Shown here in pieces: positions 9,301-17,698 of a stretch of 64,000 nt of DNA. The notes beneath the pieces are model-generated. The model worked only from the letters and a program-made list of their open reading frames with translations, searched no databases and was not told the DNA's origin. Where the stretch lies: the NCBI GenBank assembly GCA_029556615.1, contig JAKQDD010000002.1:124001-188000 (forward strand). The letters are read 5' to 3'. Each line of letters opens with the position of its first letter. Positions within the stretch are counted from its first letter, which is position 1. This DNA comes from Verrucomicrobiota bacterium (GTDB taxonomy: Bacteria; Verrucomicrobiota; Verrucomicrobiia; Limisphaerales; J093). Made by a program: the position numbers and the translations under genes.

Positions 9301-9792
9301 ATGGGTTACGAGTACGCGGGGCGCTCGGTCGTCACGCTGCGCGTCGACGGGGTAGACCTCAGTGACATCGGGTACGTTGCGCCCGGCCCTGGGCAGCGGG
9401 GCGTGGTCGCCGTCCACGTGAAGGTGCCGGGGCTGACGACGTGGATGGATGCGGGTCGCCGAGACGGAACTGGGCCTGGAAAGCAGAGCCCGACCGAGGA
9501 TGGAGCTGGCTGCCTCATCCACGGACCTGGCACGGAGAGCGGAGTCGACCCCGACACGGGGCTCGTGTACTGCCGTCTCCGGCTGAACCTTGGAGACTTC
9601 GCGGCCCTCCGTCCTTCCGGGTTCCTCGAGGAGGTGCCCCTGCTCGTTCGGGTCACCATGACGCCGGAAGCCCTCCCGTACGACCTCTCCCACCCGAAGA
9701 ACCCCCTCACGGGGACCTTCGGGACCTCCGACGTGACGGCCCCGAACCTCTTCGTGCGCGGAGTCGTGGGGATCCGAAGGGAGGTCCCGTAG
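6379..9792 (+). CDS. Large virion protein
   Basis: This encodes 1137 residues. The GTG start at 6379 overlaps the preceding stop as GTGA and has GGGAGG just upstream; an ATG at 6352 exists but has no such signal. The first 120 residues are disordered and Pro/Gly/Ala-rich, with PAGSVQSAIDALAG (a motif common near the start of phage fibre and structural proteins) around residue 65-80. The rest is Gly/Pro/Asp-rich and beta-prone. A CSGCNDAC cluster near residue 262-270 could bind a metal or form disulfides. I recognise no enzymatic motif. It is translationally coupled to the preceding giant protein, so the two are probably made in fixed proportion for the same virion substructure. Confidence 0.72.
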   Translation: MIPETGPGRSPAPAGDPAAAVVESRGPLVVHPGDLTSTGAVERGGGPFVPAPPAASAATARGGGDTLPAGSVQSAIDALAGALPPPPPQVGRYAPPWTQASGVPDWGSLKLSDPSGRPERYPGYQIPPGPAVDPRPFPREGVDPPSDWVWNTGVSVFDLPGAGVGQALSAGVAAGAGPTVRTLRAVRRWIDPATATRYEYVPVVVSGIIHPADRGVLALVKWPATRPDGKLTEAADFLAQPFEDRVVAAVLLGQGILPPPPPKPRQCSGCNDACDGSPGGIFDPGRDEDGNYDPLAFPGRASGQYDLREILLGVDSLDGLLLRAPYDDYDADGKQGARRAPGATWPAAGQVRLGTDGGAGPVLPYGIPILGASLSGYSPAPPPDASGQVVLGSTVLLTRKGAEPNFLAYRLPQVADYATLPYTPRGMDVLRSRETFRFFEKKLPAANILPDGTLLPAILPTAGLYGGLFHQDGWSRQIARYRHAFLAPAPGAGLVRVGTYLLLHFRTEGAFEKFVLTGALDLGDLYGARVADTIRPGYMSNVSNFDGGGARPPRGPAPTYGYASVSYHAVRAEVSVPAEPTTPASATGSAKWSVAATPPVMWVSGVAYYVPTDPTTGDSLIGLLSVGLQGAMGVFETGVFGVDDARLFARVIPPAVIAPPCPVVLSLAAFGWGEHPTIPGQPSIEVPEGASPPAALTSFAGSAGDPRLRRVEVPLTHCGNNARGTYGGLNAPDPTDTLDVSCTTTMPLRGDTDTPSFSSDARIRAFVRSRHDGGLWPSDRGVELTLDPPAQVMLHTAGNFGASLPRTGNYTTGGAVPYGVPASLANTDRDKDERFLDEVYRWTNEWTPVDSIYAFPASQALSGPGLGTWLPAYLALPVRIAHTAGWQEMSWVRLGRHLDPLKLGHLQVAGLPHRAPSAVEQAAYPHPSTGVVRYPAVDYAAAGVRPSKADDGLSVDQPDYSKALGPRAYVRAIDMGYEYAGRSVVTLRVDGVDLSDIGYVAPGPGQRGVVAVHVKVPGLTTWMDAGRRDGTGPGKQSPTEDGAGCLIHGPGTESGVDPDTGLVYCRLRLNLGDFAALRPSGFLEEVPLLVRVTMTPEALPYDLSHPKNPLTGTFGTSDVTAPNLFVRGVVGIRREVP

Positions 9793-9828
9793 CAGCTCCG
9801 GGTCACGAGGGGTCATCGACGCTTCCCC
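9791..9828 (+). promoter_or_regulatory. CAGCTC-class leaderless promoter for the 9829 gene
   Basis: Box AGCAGCTCC 9791-9799, 17 nt, CGAC 9817-9820, ATG at 9829: a perfect 38-nt fit. It begins right at the stop of the preceding structural gene. Confidence 0.82.
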
Positions 9829-10029
9829 ATGCCCCAGCCTCCCTCCGAGATGTCTGACGACGACCTCTGCACCGAGCTCATGGAGACCATCCTGCTCGCC
9901 AAGGCGGGTCGTCCTTGGGACCGAGAACGACTGCGCGCAGTCTCTGGGGAGATCGCGGACCGTGGCATCTTGCGGCGGAAGCGAACAGACAGCTCCAGGT
10001 CACAGGGTCCGCGCGCTTCCACCCCATGA
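9829..10029 (+). CDS. Small hypothetical protein upstream of the deacetylase-like gene
   Basis: This encodes 66 residues. The start is fixed by the promoter 38 nt upstream. The protein is helical and acidic at first (SDDDLCTELMETILLAKAG) and ends in a basic, Ser-rich tail. Its stop overlaps the start of the histone-deacetylase-family gene as ATGA, so the two are co-transcribed and probably translationally coupled. The family is not recognised; a small partner or regulator of the hydrolase is possible but only inferred from coupling. Confidence 0.65.
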   Translation: MPQPPSEMSDDDLCTELMETILLAKAGRPWDRERLRAVSGEIADRGILRRKRTDSSRSQGPRASTP

Positions 10030-10946
10030 GTACCAACTTGTGCATGGATGAGGTCTTCTGCGCGGCCCACGAACCGCCGGATGGCGATTCTGACCACCCA
10101 GAACGACCAGACCGTGTACGGACGATCATGCGTCGCCTGGAAGCCGCGGGGCTGGCCGATCGATGCGTGCGGGTGGCCCCTCGTACGGCTGAGGTAGATG
10201 AGGTGCGCCGTATCCACTCGGACACCTACGGGGCATACCTTGCTTCCCGATCTTCAGGGTGGTTGGACCAGGACACGTACCTTGGTCCGGGGAGCCTGCG
10301 GACTGCCCTGTTTGCCGCGGGCAGCGCGACAGAGGTCGCGACTCGCGTGCTTGCCTCCGCGCAGGACAACGGGTTTGCCGTCGTGCGTCCGCCGGGCCAC
10401 CATGCGGGGCGAGACCACGCGGGGGGCTTCTGCCTGCTCAACAACGTGGCGATCGCCGCTGCGGCCTGTCAGGCGCGCGGAGCACGCGTCGCGATCGTCG
10501 ACATCGACGCGCACCACGGCAACGGCACGCAGGACCTCTTCTACTCCAACCCAGACGTGCTGTTCGTGAGCACCCACCAGCACCCGTTCTACCCCTTCAG
10601 CGGGAGGGCGAACGAGTACGGTCAGGGGGATGGGCGGGGGATGAACCTGAACGTCCCGCTGCGTGGCGGGACCACGACCGCCGACTACATGACCCAGTGG
10701 CAGCGCTTCGTGCTCCCGTTCGTTGGAGGATTCCAGCCAGACATCATTCTCCTGTCGGCGGGGTTCGACGCGCACCGGCTCGACCCTGAGGCGGAGCTTG
10801 AGCTGGAGTCCGCTGACTACGGGGTGCTGGTCCGCGACCTCCTCAAGCTCCAGCCGAGGCTGGCCGCCGTGCTGGAGGGGGGCTACCACCGAGAGGCGAC
10901 GGCGGAGAGCGCAGAGTACCTGTTGCGTGGGCTACTTGACCCGTGA
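10026..10946 (+). CDS. Histone deacetylase superfamily hydrolase (AcuC/HdaH-like)
   Basis: This 306-residue protein shows the arginase/deacetylase fold signature of zinc amidohydrolases that remove acetyl groups from lysine, polyamines or related amides. Visible catalytic features (numbered from the 10026 start): the paired histidines of RPPGHHAG at 125-126; the zinc and charge-relay segment DIDAHHGNG with D159, D161 and H163; THQHPFYP after it; the third zinc ligand D248 in SAGFDAH; and the transition-state tyrosine Y287 in EGGY. All key residues are present, so it should be active. Start MSTNLCMDE is chosen for the ATGA overlap with the preceding gene. Such enzymes are uncommon in phages. 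Possible substrates are acetylated host proteins, polyamines or an acetyl-containing metabolite; the sequence does not decide. Confidence 0.93.
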   Translation: MSTNLCMDEVFCAAHEPPDGDSDHPERPDRVRTIMRRLEAAGLADRCVRVAPRTAEVDEVRRIHSDTYGAYLASRSSGWLDQDTYLGPGSLRTALFAAGSATEVATRVLASAQDNGFAVVRPPGHHAGRDHAGGFCLLNNVAIAAAACQARGARVAIVDIDAHHGNGTQDLFYSNPDVLFVSTHQHPFYPFSGRANEYGQGDGRGMNLNVPLRGGTTTADYMTQWQRFVLPFVGGFQPDIILLSAGFDAHRLDPEAELELESADYGVLVRDLLKLQPRLAAVLEGGYHREATAESAEYLLRGLLDP

Positions 10947-10962
10947 GCTACTTGACCCGTGA
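10931..10962 (+). repeat. Tandem 16-bp duplication at a gene junction
   Basis: GCTACTTGACCCGTGA occurs twice, at 10931-10946 and 10947-10962. Each copy ends with GTGA. The first supplies the deacetylase stop and the second the GTG start of the next gene. Before the duplication the two genes would have overlapped as GTGA. Confidence 0.9.
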
Positions 10963-11249
10963 GCGCTCGACGTCACTGCAAGCCCAAGAACTTCAAACCT
11001 CGGCGCGGGTTCATGGACCTTACGGACTTCGCCTTCGAGCTGGAGGGAGCCCCTGAGGTTCCCGTCTACCCGACGGCCCGAGCGCTCGCCGAGAGGCGCG
11101 CGGTTTGCCTGTTCGAGTGTGGGATCGTTGAGGTTGAGGTTCGCGTGGTTCGAGTGCTGCTGTCCCCGCGCGAGCCCGACCGGGGGGACGGTTCAGATGA
11201 GTGTGGGACGGCTCGTATGGCACCTGTTCGAGCGGAGCGCGCAGGGTAG
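10959..11249 (+). CDS. Hypothetical protein
   Basis: This encodes 96 residues from a GTG start created by the second copy of the 16-bp repeat. It has a basic N-terminus (SARRHCKPKNFKPRRGF), then a predicted helix-strand core (ARALAERRAVCLFECGIVEVEVRVVRVLL), and a charged tail that may be disordered. No family is recognised. It lies 9 nt before the next gene and follows the deacetylase-like gene, so it is probably part of that operon. Confidence 0.55.
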   Translation: MSARRHCKPKNFKPRRGFMDLTDFAFELEGAPEVPVYPTARALAERRAVCLFECGIVEVEVRVVRVLLSPREPDRGDGSDECGTARMAPVRAERAG

Positions 11250-11258
11250 GGTTACGGC
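11247..11258 (+). promoter_or_regulatory. TANNNT-class leaderless -10 element
   Basis: TAGGGT at 11247-11252 followed by exactly 6 nt and the ATG at 11259, so a +1 at the start codon is predicted. Confidence 0.5.
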
Positions 11259-11660
11259 ATGACAATGGAGACGAAGACCTTCACCATCACCGCCTCTCCC
11301 AGCGTGCATCGTCGCCTGGAGCGGTTCCTCGCCTTCCTCCACTACAACGCGGGCCACAGCACGATCTTCGGGATGCAGTTCGACGGGGACGGGCAGGATC
11401 GTGTCGTCATGGACCCTCCCCCCAACCCCGCGCTCGCCCTGCCGGCCCAGCGCATCGGGGGCGCGCTCGACGGCCTGGAGTACGTGGGGGCTGACGGGAA
11501 CTACCGCGCGGTCCCGATCTCAAACCACGTCGTTTACCGGTACCGGGAGTTTGTCAGCGAGGGGATCGACCAGCTCCAGCGGCGGCGCGTAGGGGAGCAG
11601 ATGGGGGCCATCGTGCAGGAGTGGCCTCGCACCGAGCCCGCGAGCCCAACCTCTCCATGA
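11259..11660 (+). CDS. Hypothetical phage protein with an N-terminal ASPSVHRRLERFLAFLHYN-type domain
   Basis: This encodes 133 residues beginning MTMETKTFTITASPSVHRRLERFLAF. The pattern strand - RRLERFLAFLHYNAGHS - F-FDGDGQDRV resembles a small protein family I associate with many phages (function unknown), though I cannot confirm it without a search. The C-terminal third contains a helix (YREFVSEGIDQLQRRRVGEQMG) and a Pro/Ser tail. No Shine-Dalgarno is seen; a TAGGGT hexamer 6 nt before the ATG suggests a leaderless transcript. Confidence 0.68.
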   Translation: MTMETKTFTITASPSVHRRLERFLAFLHYNAGHSTIFGMQFDGDGQDRVVMDPPPNPALALPAQRIGGALDGLEYVGADGNYRAVPISNHVVYRYREFVSEGIDQLQRRRVGEQMGAIVQEWPRTEPASPTSP

Positions 11661-11680
11661 CGAGGTAGGGGCCCGTTGGG

Positions 11681-11692
11681 TATGCTTAGCGG
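11681..11692 (+). promoter_or_regulatory. TANNNT-class leaderless -10 element
   Basis: TATGCT at 11681-11686, 6 nt, then GTG at 11693. A weak -35-like ATGACG lies 18 nt upstream of the hexamer. Confidence 0.55.
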
Positions 11693-14600
11693 GTGAGCCA
11701 GAACGACGACCTCCTCGACCTCATCCGCAAAGAACGCGACGGGACCGTCGCGACCACCGAGTCCCTAACACCCTGGCAGGAGCCTGTCCGTCGGTCTCCT
11801 GCCGCACCCTCCGGGTTTGGTGGGGGGTCCTGGGCAAGCTCCTGGTGGAGAGAGGATGGCGTGCTCGACGCCTCCGTCGCTCGTCCGTCCGGACACCGGG
11901 AGTTCGTACGCAACCAGCTCGGTCTCCCCGGGTTCCCCGAGGTGAACTTCCGCCCGTACGACCGGGAGACGAACCGCGTGGGTTCTCGCGGCCCCTCCTT
12001 CGCGGGGCGACCCGTGTCCTTCTCGTTCCTGGGGCCTACGGGTCAGAGCGGACCCATGCTCGACATCCAGTGGGTGGCTGTCGACAACTCCGGTAAGGCC
12101 GGCGGGGATACACTCACCCTCGACACCATCTCCCCGCGCACGACTCCGTCATCGGGCCCCATCAAGCCCATCTACTCGCTCACTCCAGCCATCCTGTGGA
12201 TCTACGGGACCGACCAGATCCCGTCCTCCGGGCTGTACCTCGTCGTGGCGATGACGGGGGAAGCTGGCGTCGTGGGCGTCAACGACGCCGGCCTTGGTGA
12301 CTGGGCGATCGGCTCGGAGGGTCTCACCTCTCGCGCCGCCCTGCGCGCCCGCGGGCCTGAGTCGCGGCACGAGGTGTTTCGTGTCGTCGAGATATCGGGC
12401 GACACACTCACCCTCGACCCCGGCAAGCGACTCGCGGCCTACTTCGACTTTCCCTCCGCGACCCGAGCGATCGTGCGCTTGGTTCATCTCCTCCGTCCCG
12501 AAGCCGCGCGGCTCGTCGCGTTGCCCTCGCGCGACGGACACCGGTCCCGCGCCTACGGGTTCGTCCCCCCGGCCCGGTCGCTGCCCTCCGACCTCCAGCC
12601 CCCCAGTGCGCTGTGGACGTTCCAGGACCCTGGGTCCCCCCTGCCGTGGGCAGGTAACCCGGTCCAGAAGTACCAGGGCCAGCCGCAGGACTACGGGGAC
12701 ACCGCGCTGCTGCCGGTGCGCAGGCCGCTGGGAGCGGGAGTGGGGCACTTGCAAGGGGAGACCACCGACCCGACACCGGTCGAGCTGTCCATCGGAAGGT
12801 GGGCCTTCTTCGCGGACGAGGGTACGCGCCCCCAGGTTGGTCAGGTGGTGCGCATCCACAGCGTCGAGAAGATCCTCGACGCCTCTATCTGGAGCGCGGG
12901 TAAGTCGATGCTCCTCGACCCCGGCCTAGAGCGCCTGACCGGCTGGTTCGAGGTGCTGGAGATCGTGGTTCCCGCGGCTGGGACCTACCTGGTCATCTGC
13001 CGGCGACTCATCGAGATCGACCCGAACACCGGCATGCCGTTCGACGCCTCTGCTGACGCGTTCTGGCTCGACGCCGCGCTGCTGGGACAGCGTGTCAAGC
13101 TCACCTACACCATCCATCCACCCGTGTCGTCCTTGTGGACATCCTCGACGATCGACGTGGACGCGCTCGACTCGACCCGGCTACGCCCCCTGCTACCGCC
13201 ACTCCTGTCGGGCAGGTCCGTGCAGGGGTGGCCGCACGTCGCGGGAATGACTCCGCACCGACCGGACCGCGTGGTCTTCAACACGACGAGCGCCGGCCGC
13301 GGGCGTCCGGGCACCAACGCCAATCCAGGCAGTCTGCTGGAGCTCGGGTTCCGCGCGGTGCTGTTCCCCGCGCGCATCGGAGCGGGAGGCACGCTCGAGC
13401 CCGACTTCGACCGGCCCATCTCCTCGCGCGAGCTGACGCTCGACATCGGGTCCTCGGAGCCCCAGTCCTGGGAGGTAGACTACGAGGAGGGCATCCTGCG
13501 CCTCTCCCACGTTCCAGCACCTGGTCCAAGCTGCGACCTCTGCCCGGACCCCAGGACGCTCAACACGCCAGACAACCCGCGGCACGAGGTGGTGGTGTTC
13601 GCGAGCTTCGTGCCCGCAAGCGTCGAGAACGAGGGAGAGGTCACGCTGTTCGGGGCCGCCGACCCGGGGACTGAGGTGGATCCCTGTGGGGTGGGGGGGT
13701 TCGACACAGCCCCACCCTTCTCTCAGCGGGTGGTGATGCCGGTCACCCCGCAGACCATCACGATTCCCGCCTATCCGGACCGGTTTGACCTCGACCTCGA
13801 CGCCCCCTACACGCCCGTCGCTATCCCGCCGTCCGGCGTGGTGGACCTGGTTCTGGGGACTTCAGCGGAGGGTCCTCCACTGTTCGACTCCGGAGACCCG
13901 ACCGTGAGGGCCTCGTCCTTCCACTACGAGTCCTTCGTCGCCTGGGGGGGGCCCCGCCCCACGATTCGACTGCTCGGGTGCTCGGGCGGTGGCGTTGCGG
14001 GCGACACCAAGACCATCAGCGCGATGGCTCCGGCCTCTGCGGTCCTGCGTCGCCACTACTCCAAGAGCGGCGGCGTTCCGCAGGTCGACTACCGAAACGA
14101 CCTCGCCTACGGCCGGGCGGCCCGCACTCAAGGGATTCGATTTCCTGGCGCTCGGGTCACGTGGCACGGTGACGGGACAACCTCCGTCGATACGCGCACG
14201 CACGAGGCCGCACCACTCTTCCACGACCTCTTCGCCCCGAACATCCTCCAGGGATGCCGACCCACTGCGGCCGGCGGCCTTGTCGTCACGATCGACCCCG
14301 GTTGGGCGCTCATTGGGGGTCGACGCGTGCCCGTGCGCAGTCGCCTGACCATCGTGCCCGACAATGCGACCTCGTACGTCTACCTCGTGGGGACGGACCC
14401 ATGCGACGTACGCCTCAGCGTCAGTCCAGTAGCTCGTCCCCTACCTGGGCGCGACGACATCCTCGTGGGTCGTGTGCACGCTGCTGGTGGCGGCATCACG
14501 GAGCTGCTCGACCTGCGGTACCCACTGCGCGAGGTGGACTACCGGCTCGACGTCATCGTGGGCCGCCGGCCTGACCTGATGCCGTACGGCATCCCCGAGC

Positions 14601-16900
14601 CGCACTTCTCCACGGTGGCAGAGGCGATGGGGTACGTGGGGGAGCTCGTCAACCCTGAGGCGGGGTTGTCCGGCTACCAGGTTCGGATCCTCGTGGTGGG
14701 GTTGACGGAAGAGCGGGCACCGTTGGTCCCTGTTCGACTGCCCTGCGACGGTATCCTTGTCGAGGGTGTGGTGTCAGCGGACTTCAACCGGACGGACCTG
14801 AGCGGCGTAAGTTGGGACCACCCCGACGAGGCGCTGTTCGACATCCAGGGGCGCAACGGGTGTGAGTTCCGCAACCTGCGCATCCACTACCTGGACCGAG
14901 GGCAGGGCCTCAACCCCAACCCTAACCGGGTGGCCTTCGTCCACTCGGGACCAGGAAACCTCATCGACCGGCTTGTCCTGGACGGCATCAACATGGAGGG
15001 AGCCAACCTCGCGCACGGGATGCTTCTCCTTCGACCTCCCGTCACCCTCACGAACTCAACCATACGTCGCTGCGCGGCCAACCGCGTCACCGACTTCGGG
15101 GTCATGATTGACCGGTCGAACGGGTGCAACGTCGACGCCTGCACGTTCCGCCAGGAGGCTCCCGCCCAGACGGCGATCCCTCGTCAGGCCGGGATCTCGC
15201 TTGGAATCACCGGCGACCTTGGCCTGGGTAACGTCGTGCGAGCTTGCACGGTGTCGGGGTTCCTACACTGCTACTACACCGACGGTACGCGCGATAACTT
15301 CTCCGAGTGTGCCGCCCTGGGGTCAAGGGGGGCTGGGTTCGTCATCGGGACAACCGCAGGAGCTGGCGTTACGTTCGACCGCTGCACGGGACGCGAGCTC
15401 GCCTTCGACCCGATGATCATCCCCCGCACGGGCTTCCACGTGCGTAATGGCGAGATGCCCGTGGTGAGCGGGTGTCGTGTTGACGTGGCCGCCGTCGCGC
15501 CTGGAGTCACCGGCCTGCGCGTGGACTCCCCGCTCTCGCGGGTCGTCGACTTCACGACGAACGCCGACGTGCAGCTCGGGCGCCAGAACTACGGGGACCG
15601 GATCATCGCGAGCGGTGTGATCCGCTTAGAGCTCGAGACGACGCTGACGGACAGCAGGTCCTCCGCCCTGGAGGCGGCCAGCCGCTGCGTGATCAAGGGC
15701 TTCGTGCAGGTCCCTGGTGGGGTCAGCCTCGTTACGGACAACTGTGTCGTGTCCGATTCTGCATTCCTCGACCTCATCACCTCGGGACTCCTCATCCGGT
15801 TCTCCCACTGCGACTTCACGGACGTGCTGCTACGCGACGGAACCCTCCCGGAGTTCGCCAGCTGCTTGTTCCGCAAGAACGTGAGCGCGGTCGGAGACAA
15901 CGGGGCTTTCAGGGGCTGCACTCTGATCAAGGGGCTCACCCTTGAAGGGTCGAACAACCTCGTCGAGTCTTGCACCATCAACCACCAAGGGAACCTCCTC
16001 GTCAGGAGGTCTGGTGGTCGCGGGGTCGGAAACATCCTGCGAGGCAACCGGTTCACGGGCGAGGGGGGCATATGGCTCGACGGAGACCAGTGTGAGGTGG
16101 ACGGGAACCACCTGACCTCGTTCGAGACGACCTCCGGCACGGCCCTCTCGATCGTCGTGACGGGCCAGCAGGCCATGGTCAGGAACAACCGGGCCCTGTT
16201 CGGTATTGGTCTCGGCGTCGTGGTGGGGGGGACGACCGAGGAGGCCCTCGTCAACGGCAACTGGGCCTCCTTGATGACGGTGCGCGCACCTCGATCCGTC
16301 GTCTCGGCCAACGTGACGGGTCCGCTCCTGGTAGATGCAGACTGCGTCGTGACGGGAGGCCGCCACGGGAGCGTAGAGTTCTTGAGTGCCTTTGGCATCC
16401 TGGCTGGGTCGGACGTGGCCGGGACCGTTACGGTCGACGGAGGTACACTCGTCCTGTCGGGCAACCGCGCGCAGGGGCAGCTCAAGCTCTCCGCGACCGG
16501 TTCAAGGTCGATCATCGCGGGTAACCACCTGGCGTCCGTACTTGCGGACGGGCACGTGGGGACGGTCATGACGGGCAACTCGTCCGGAGCGATCCTCGCG
16601 AACGCGGCTCACCAGTCCATCTTCACGGGCAACTCTGTCGTCTCGGGCGGCCTCACGGCCAAGTCCAACCTCATCATCCTGGTCGGGAACGCCACGCGCG
16701 GCGCGGACATCCTGCTCCCCAGGGACACTCCCGCGAGCTTCATCGTGGTGGGAAACCACGCCCGCAACATCGCCGCCGACGGCGGCGGGGACCCCGACCC
16801 GACGCCGCCCCAGAAGAGCATGGTGTCTGGTAACCGCGCGACCCTCATCTTCGGCGCAGCACCCGACGGGCAGGGACGCCGGAACAACGTGGGGACCTGA
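11693..16900 (+). CDS. Tailspike-like virion protein with C-terminal parallel beta-helix
   Basis: This encodes 1735 residues from GTG, placed by TATGCT ending 6 nt upstream. The N-terminal about 1000 residues are beta-rich, Pro/Gly/Asp-containing virion-attachment-like sequence. Residues about 1040-1720 show the regular short-strand pattern of a right-handed parallel beta-helix as in pectate-lyase-fold phage tailspikes: repeated units such as GCEFRNLRIHY, LTNSTIRRC, GCNVDACTFR, VVSGCRVDV, FRGCTLIKG, LVESCTINH and ILRGNRFTG, with stacked Asn, Ser, Thr and Val. The fold often binds or cleaves surface polysaccharide, but no specific catalytic residues can be assigned by eye. Its stop overlaps the ATG of the next small gene. 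Confidence 0.87.
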   Translation: MSQNDDLLDLIRKERDGTVATTESLTPWQEPVRRSPAAPSGFGGGSWASSWWREDGVLDASVARPSGHREFVRNQLGLPGFPEVNFRPYDRETNRVGSRGPSFAGRPVSFSFLGPTGQSGPMLDIQWVAVDNSGKAGGDTLTLDTISPRTTPSSGPIKPIYSLTPAILWIYGTDQIPSSGLYLVVAMTGEAGVVGVNDAGLGDWAIGSEGLTSRAALRARGPESRHEVFRVVEISGDTLTLDPGKRLAAYFDFPSATRAIVRLVHLLRPEAARLVALPSRDGHRSRAYGFVPPARSLPSDLQPPSALWTFQDPGSPLPWAGNPVQKYQGQPQDYGDTALLPVRRPLGAGVGHLQGETTDPTPVELSIGRWAFFADEGTRPQVGQVVRIHSVEKILDASIWSAGKSMLLDPGLERLTGWFEVLEIVVPAAGTYLVICRRLIEIDPNTGMPFDASADAFWLDAALLGQRVKLTYTIHPPVSSLWTSSTIDVDALDSTRLRPLLPPLLSGRSVQGWPHVAGMTPHRPDRVVFNTTSAGRGRPGTNANPGSLLELGFRAVLFPARIGAGGTLEPDFDRPISSRELTLDIGSSEPQSWEVDYEEGILRLSHVPAPGPSCDLCPDPRTLNTPDNPRHEVVVFASFVPASVENEGEVTLFGAADPGTEVDPCGVGGFDTAPPFSQRVVMPVTPQTITIPAYPDRFDLDLDAPYTPVAIPPSGVVDLVLGTSAEGPPLFDSGDPTVRASSFHYESFVAWGGPRPTIRLLGCSGGGVAGDTKTISAMAPASAVLRRHYSKSGGVPQVDYRNDLAYGRAARTQGIRFPGARVTWHGDGTTSVDTRTHEAAPLFHDLFAPNILQGCRPTAAGGLVVTIDPGWALIGGRRVPVRSRLTIVPDNATSYVYLVGTDPCDVRLSVSPVARPLPGRDDILVGRVHAAGGGITELLDLRYPLREVDYRLDVIVGRRPDLMPYGIPEPHFSTVAEAMGYVGELVNPEAGLSGYQVRILVVGLTEERAPLVPVRLPCDGILVEGVVSADFNRTDLSGVSWDHPDEALFDIQGRNGCEFRNLRIHYLDRGQGLNPNPNRVAFVHSGPGNLIDRLVLDGINMEGANLAHGMLLLRPPVTLTNSTIRRCAANRVTDFGVMIDRSNGCNVDACTFRQEAPAQTAIPRQAGISLGITGDLGLGNVVRACTVSGFLHCYYTDGTRDNFSECAALGSRGAGFVIGTTAGAGVTFDRCTGRELAFDPMIIPRTGFHVRNGEMPVVSGCRVDVAAVAPGVTGLRVDSPLSRVVDFTTNADVQLGRQNYGDRIIASGVIRLELETTLTDSRSSALEAASRCVIKGFVQVPGGVSLVTDNCVVSDSAFLDLITSGLLIRFSHCDFTDVLLRDGTLPEFASCLFRKNVSAVGDNGAFRGCTLIKGLTLEGSNNLVESCTINHQGNLLVRRSGGRGVGNILRGNRFTGEGGIWLDGDQCEVDGNHLTSFETTSGTALSIVVTGQQAMVRNNRALFGIGLGVVVGGTTEEALVNGNWASLMTVRAPRSVVSANVTGPLLVDADCVVTGGRHGSVEFLSAFGILAGSDVAGTVTVDGGTLVLSGNRAQGQLKLSATGSRSIIAGNHLASVLADGHVGTVMTGNSSGAILANAAHQSIFTGNSVVSGGLTAKSNLIILVGNATRGADILLPRDTPASFIVVGNHARNIAADGGGDPDPTPPQKSMVSGNRATLIFGAAPDGQGRRNNVGT

Positions 16901-17061
16901 TGAGCAACACCAGAGAGGAACAGGCCGAGGCACTTCGCGCGCGCATCCAGGAGCGCCTGCGGGAGAAGCGTGCGGAGCGCGACCGCCTCGCACCCGCCTA
17001 CACGCCACCCCGCTACGACGAGGTGTTCTTCGAGGGTACAGCCTGGCTCAACACCCTGTAG
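16900..17061 (+). CDS. Small charged helical protein
   Basis: This gene encodes 53 residues (MSNTREEQAEALRARIQERL then REKRAERDRL). The ATG at 16900 overlaps the tailspike stop TGA as ATGA, so it is translationally coupled. Residues 4-30 form a highly charged Arg/Glu helix, possibly a coiled coil; the C-terminus YDEVFFEGTAWLNTL is more conserved-looking. A tailspike chaperone or connector role is possible from coupling alone. The stop TAG abuts the CAGCTC promoter of the next gene. Confidence 0.65.
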   Translation: MSNTREEQAEALRARIQERLREKRAERDRLAPAYTPPRYDEVFFEGTAWLNTL

Positions 17062-17098
17062 TCAGCTCCGGTCGGATGCGGATCCCCGACCCCATAGC
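17061..17098 (+). promoter_or_regulatory. CAGCTC-class leaderless promoter for the 17099 gene
   Basis: Box GTCAGCTCC 17061-17069, 17 nt, CGAC 17087-17090, ATG 17099. Exact fit. Confidence 0.85.
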
Positions 17099-17689
17099 AT
17101 GAGCCCAGCAAACCCCGCGTTCCCCACGCTGGATCCCCCGCGCCCCCCTGGAAGCCTCTGGCTCCTCCAGGTCCTTGGGGACCACAAGAGTGAGGAGGAA
17201 GCGCACCAGGCGCTGTCCCTCCAACGGACCCAGGATGGGTTCGTTGGGGGTCGCGTCTACCGGACCAACAAGAGCGGCCAGGGACCGTGGCGTGCTCAGA
17301 GCTTCCACGTCGACGAGCCGGCCATGAAGGACTCCGTCATGCCGGACGGTATGCGTCGCGTGCTGGTCCTGCGCAGCCAGGTGATCCCGCTCGGGATTCA
17401 CGAGACCCTCTTTTTGACCCTCCTAGAGAGAAAACGTCCCGAGGGAGTGGTCGTGCGTCAAGACCTCAGCACCGCATCCGTTGAAGTGTCCAAGCTCAAG
17501 GAGGTCGACCGACTGACCGCGCGGCTACGATCACTCCCGTGGGACAAGATCGCGGCATGTCCCGGTGCAGCGAAGGTCATGTTTGACATCGCCAACGCAT
17601 ACCTCGACGGCCTTTCTGTCTCCCGTTTTGAGTATACGGGCTGGAAGTTCATCGTGGAGGTCGTGACTAAAGACCTAAGCCCCGAGTAG
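17099..17689 (+). CDS. Hypothetical protein, probably virion or tail associated
   Basis: This encodes 196 residues beginning MSPANPAFPTLDPPRPPGSL; the start is fixed by the promoter. The first 20 residues are Pro-rich, followed by an alpha/beta domain (LWLLQVLGDHKSEEEAHQAL; GMRRVLVLRSQVIPLGIHETLFLTLLERKRP) and a Lys-rich C-terminal domain (SKLKEVDRLTARLRSLPWDKI ... WKFIVEVVTKDLSPE). No catalytic motif is recognised. Position between tailspike-like and other virion genes suggests a structural or assembly role. Confidence 0.65.
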   Translation: MSPANPAFPTLDPPRPPGSLWLLQVLGDHKSEEEAHQALSLQRTQDGFVGGRVYRTNKSGQGPWRAQSFHVDEPAMKDSVMPDGMRRVLVLRSQVIPLGIHETLFLTLLERKRPEGVVVRQDLSTASVEVSKLKEVDRLTARLRSLPWDKIAACPGAAKVMFDIANAYLDGLSVSRFEYTGWKFIVEVVTKDLSPE

Positions 17690-17698
17690 CTGGCGCAG

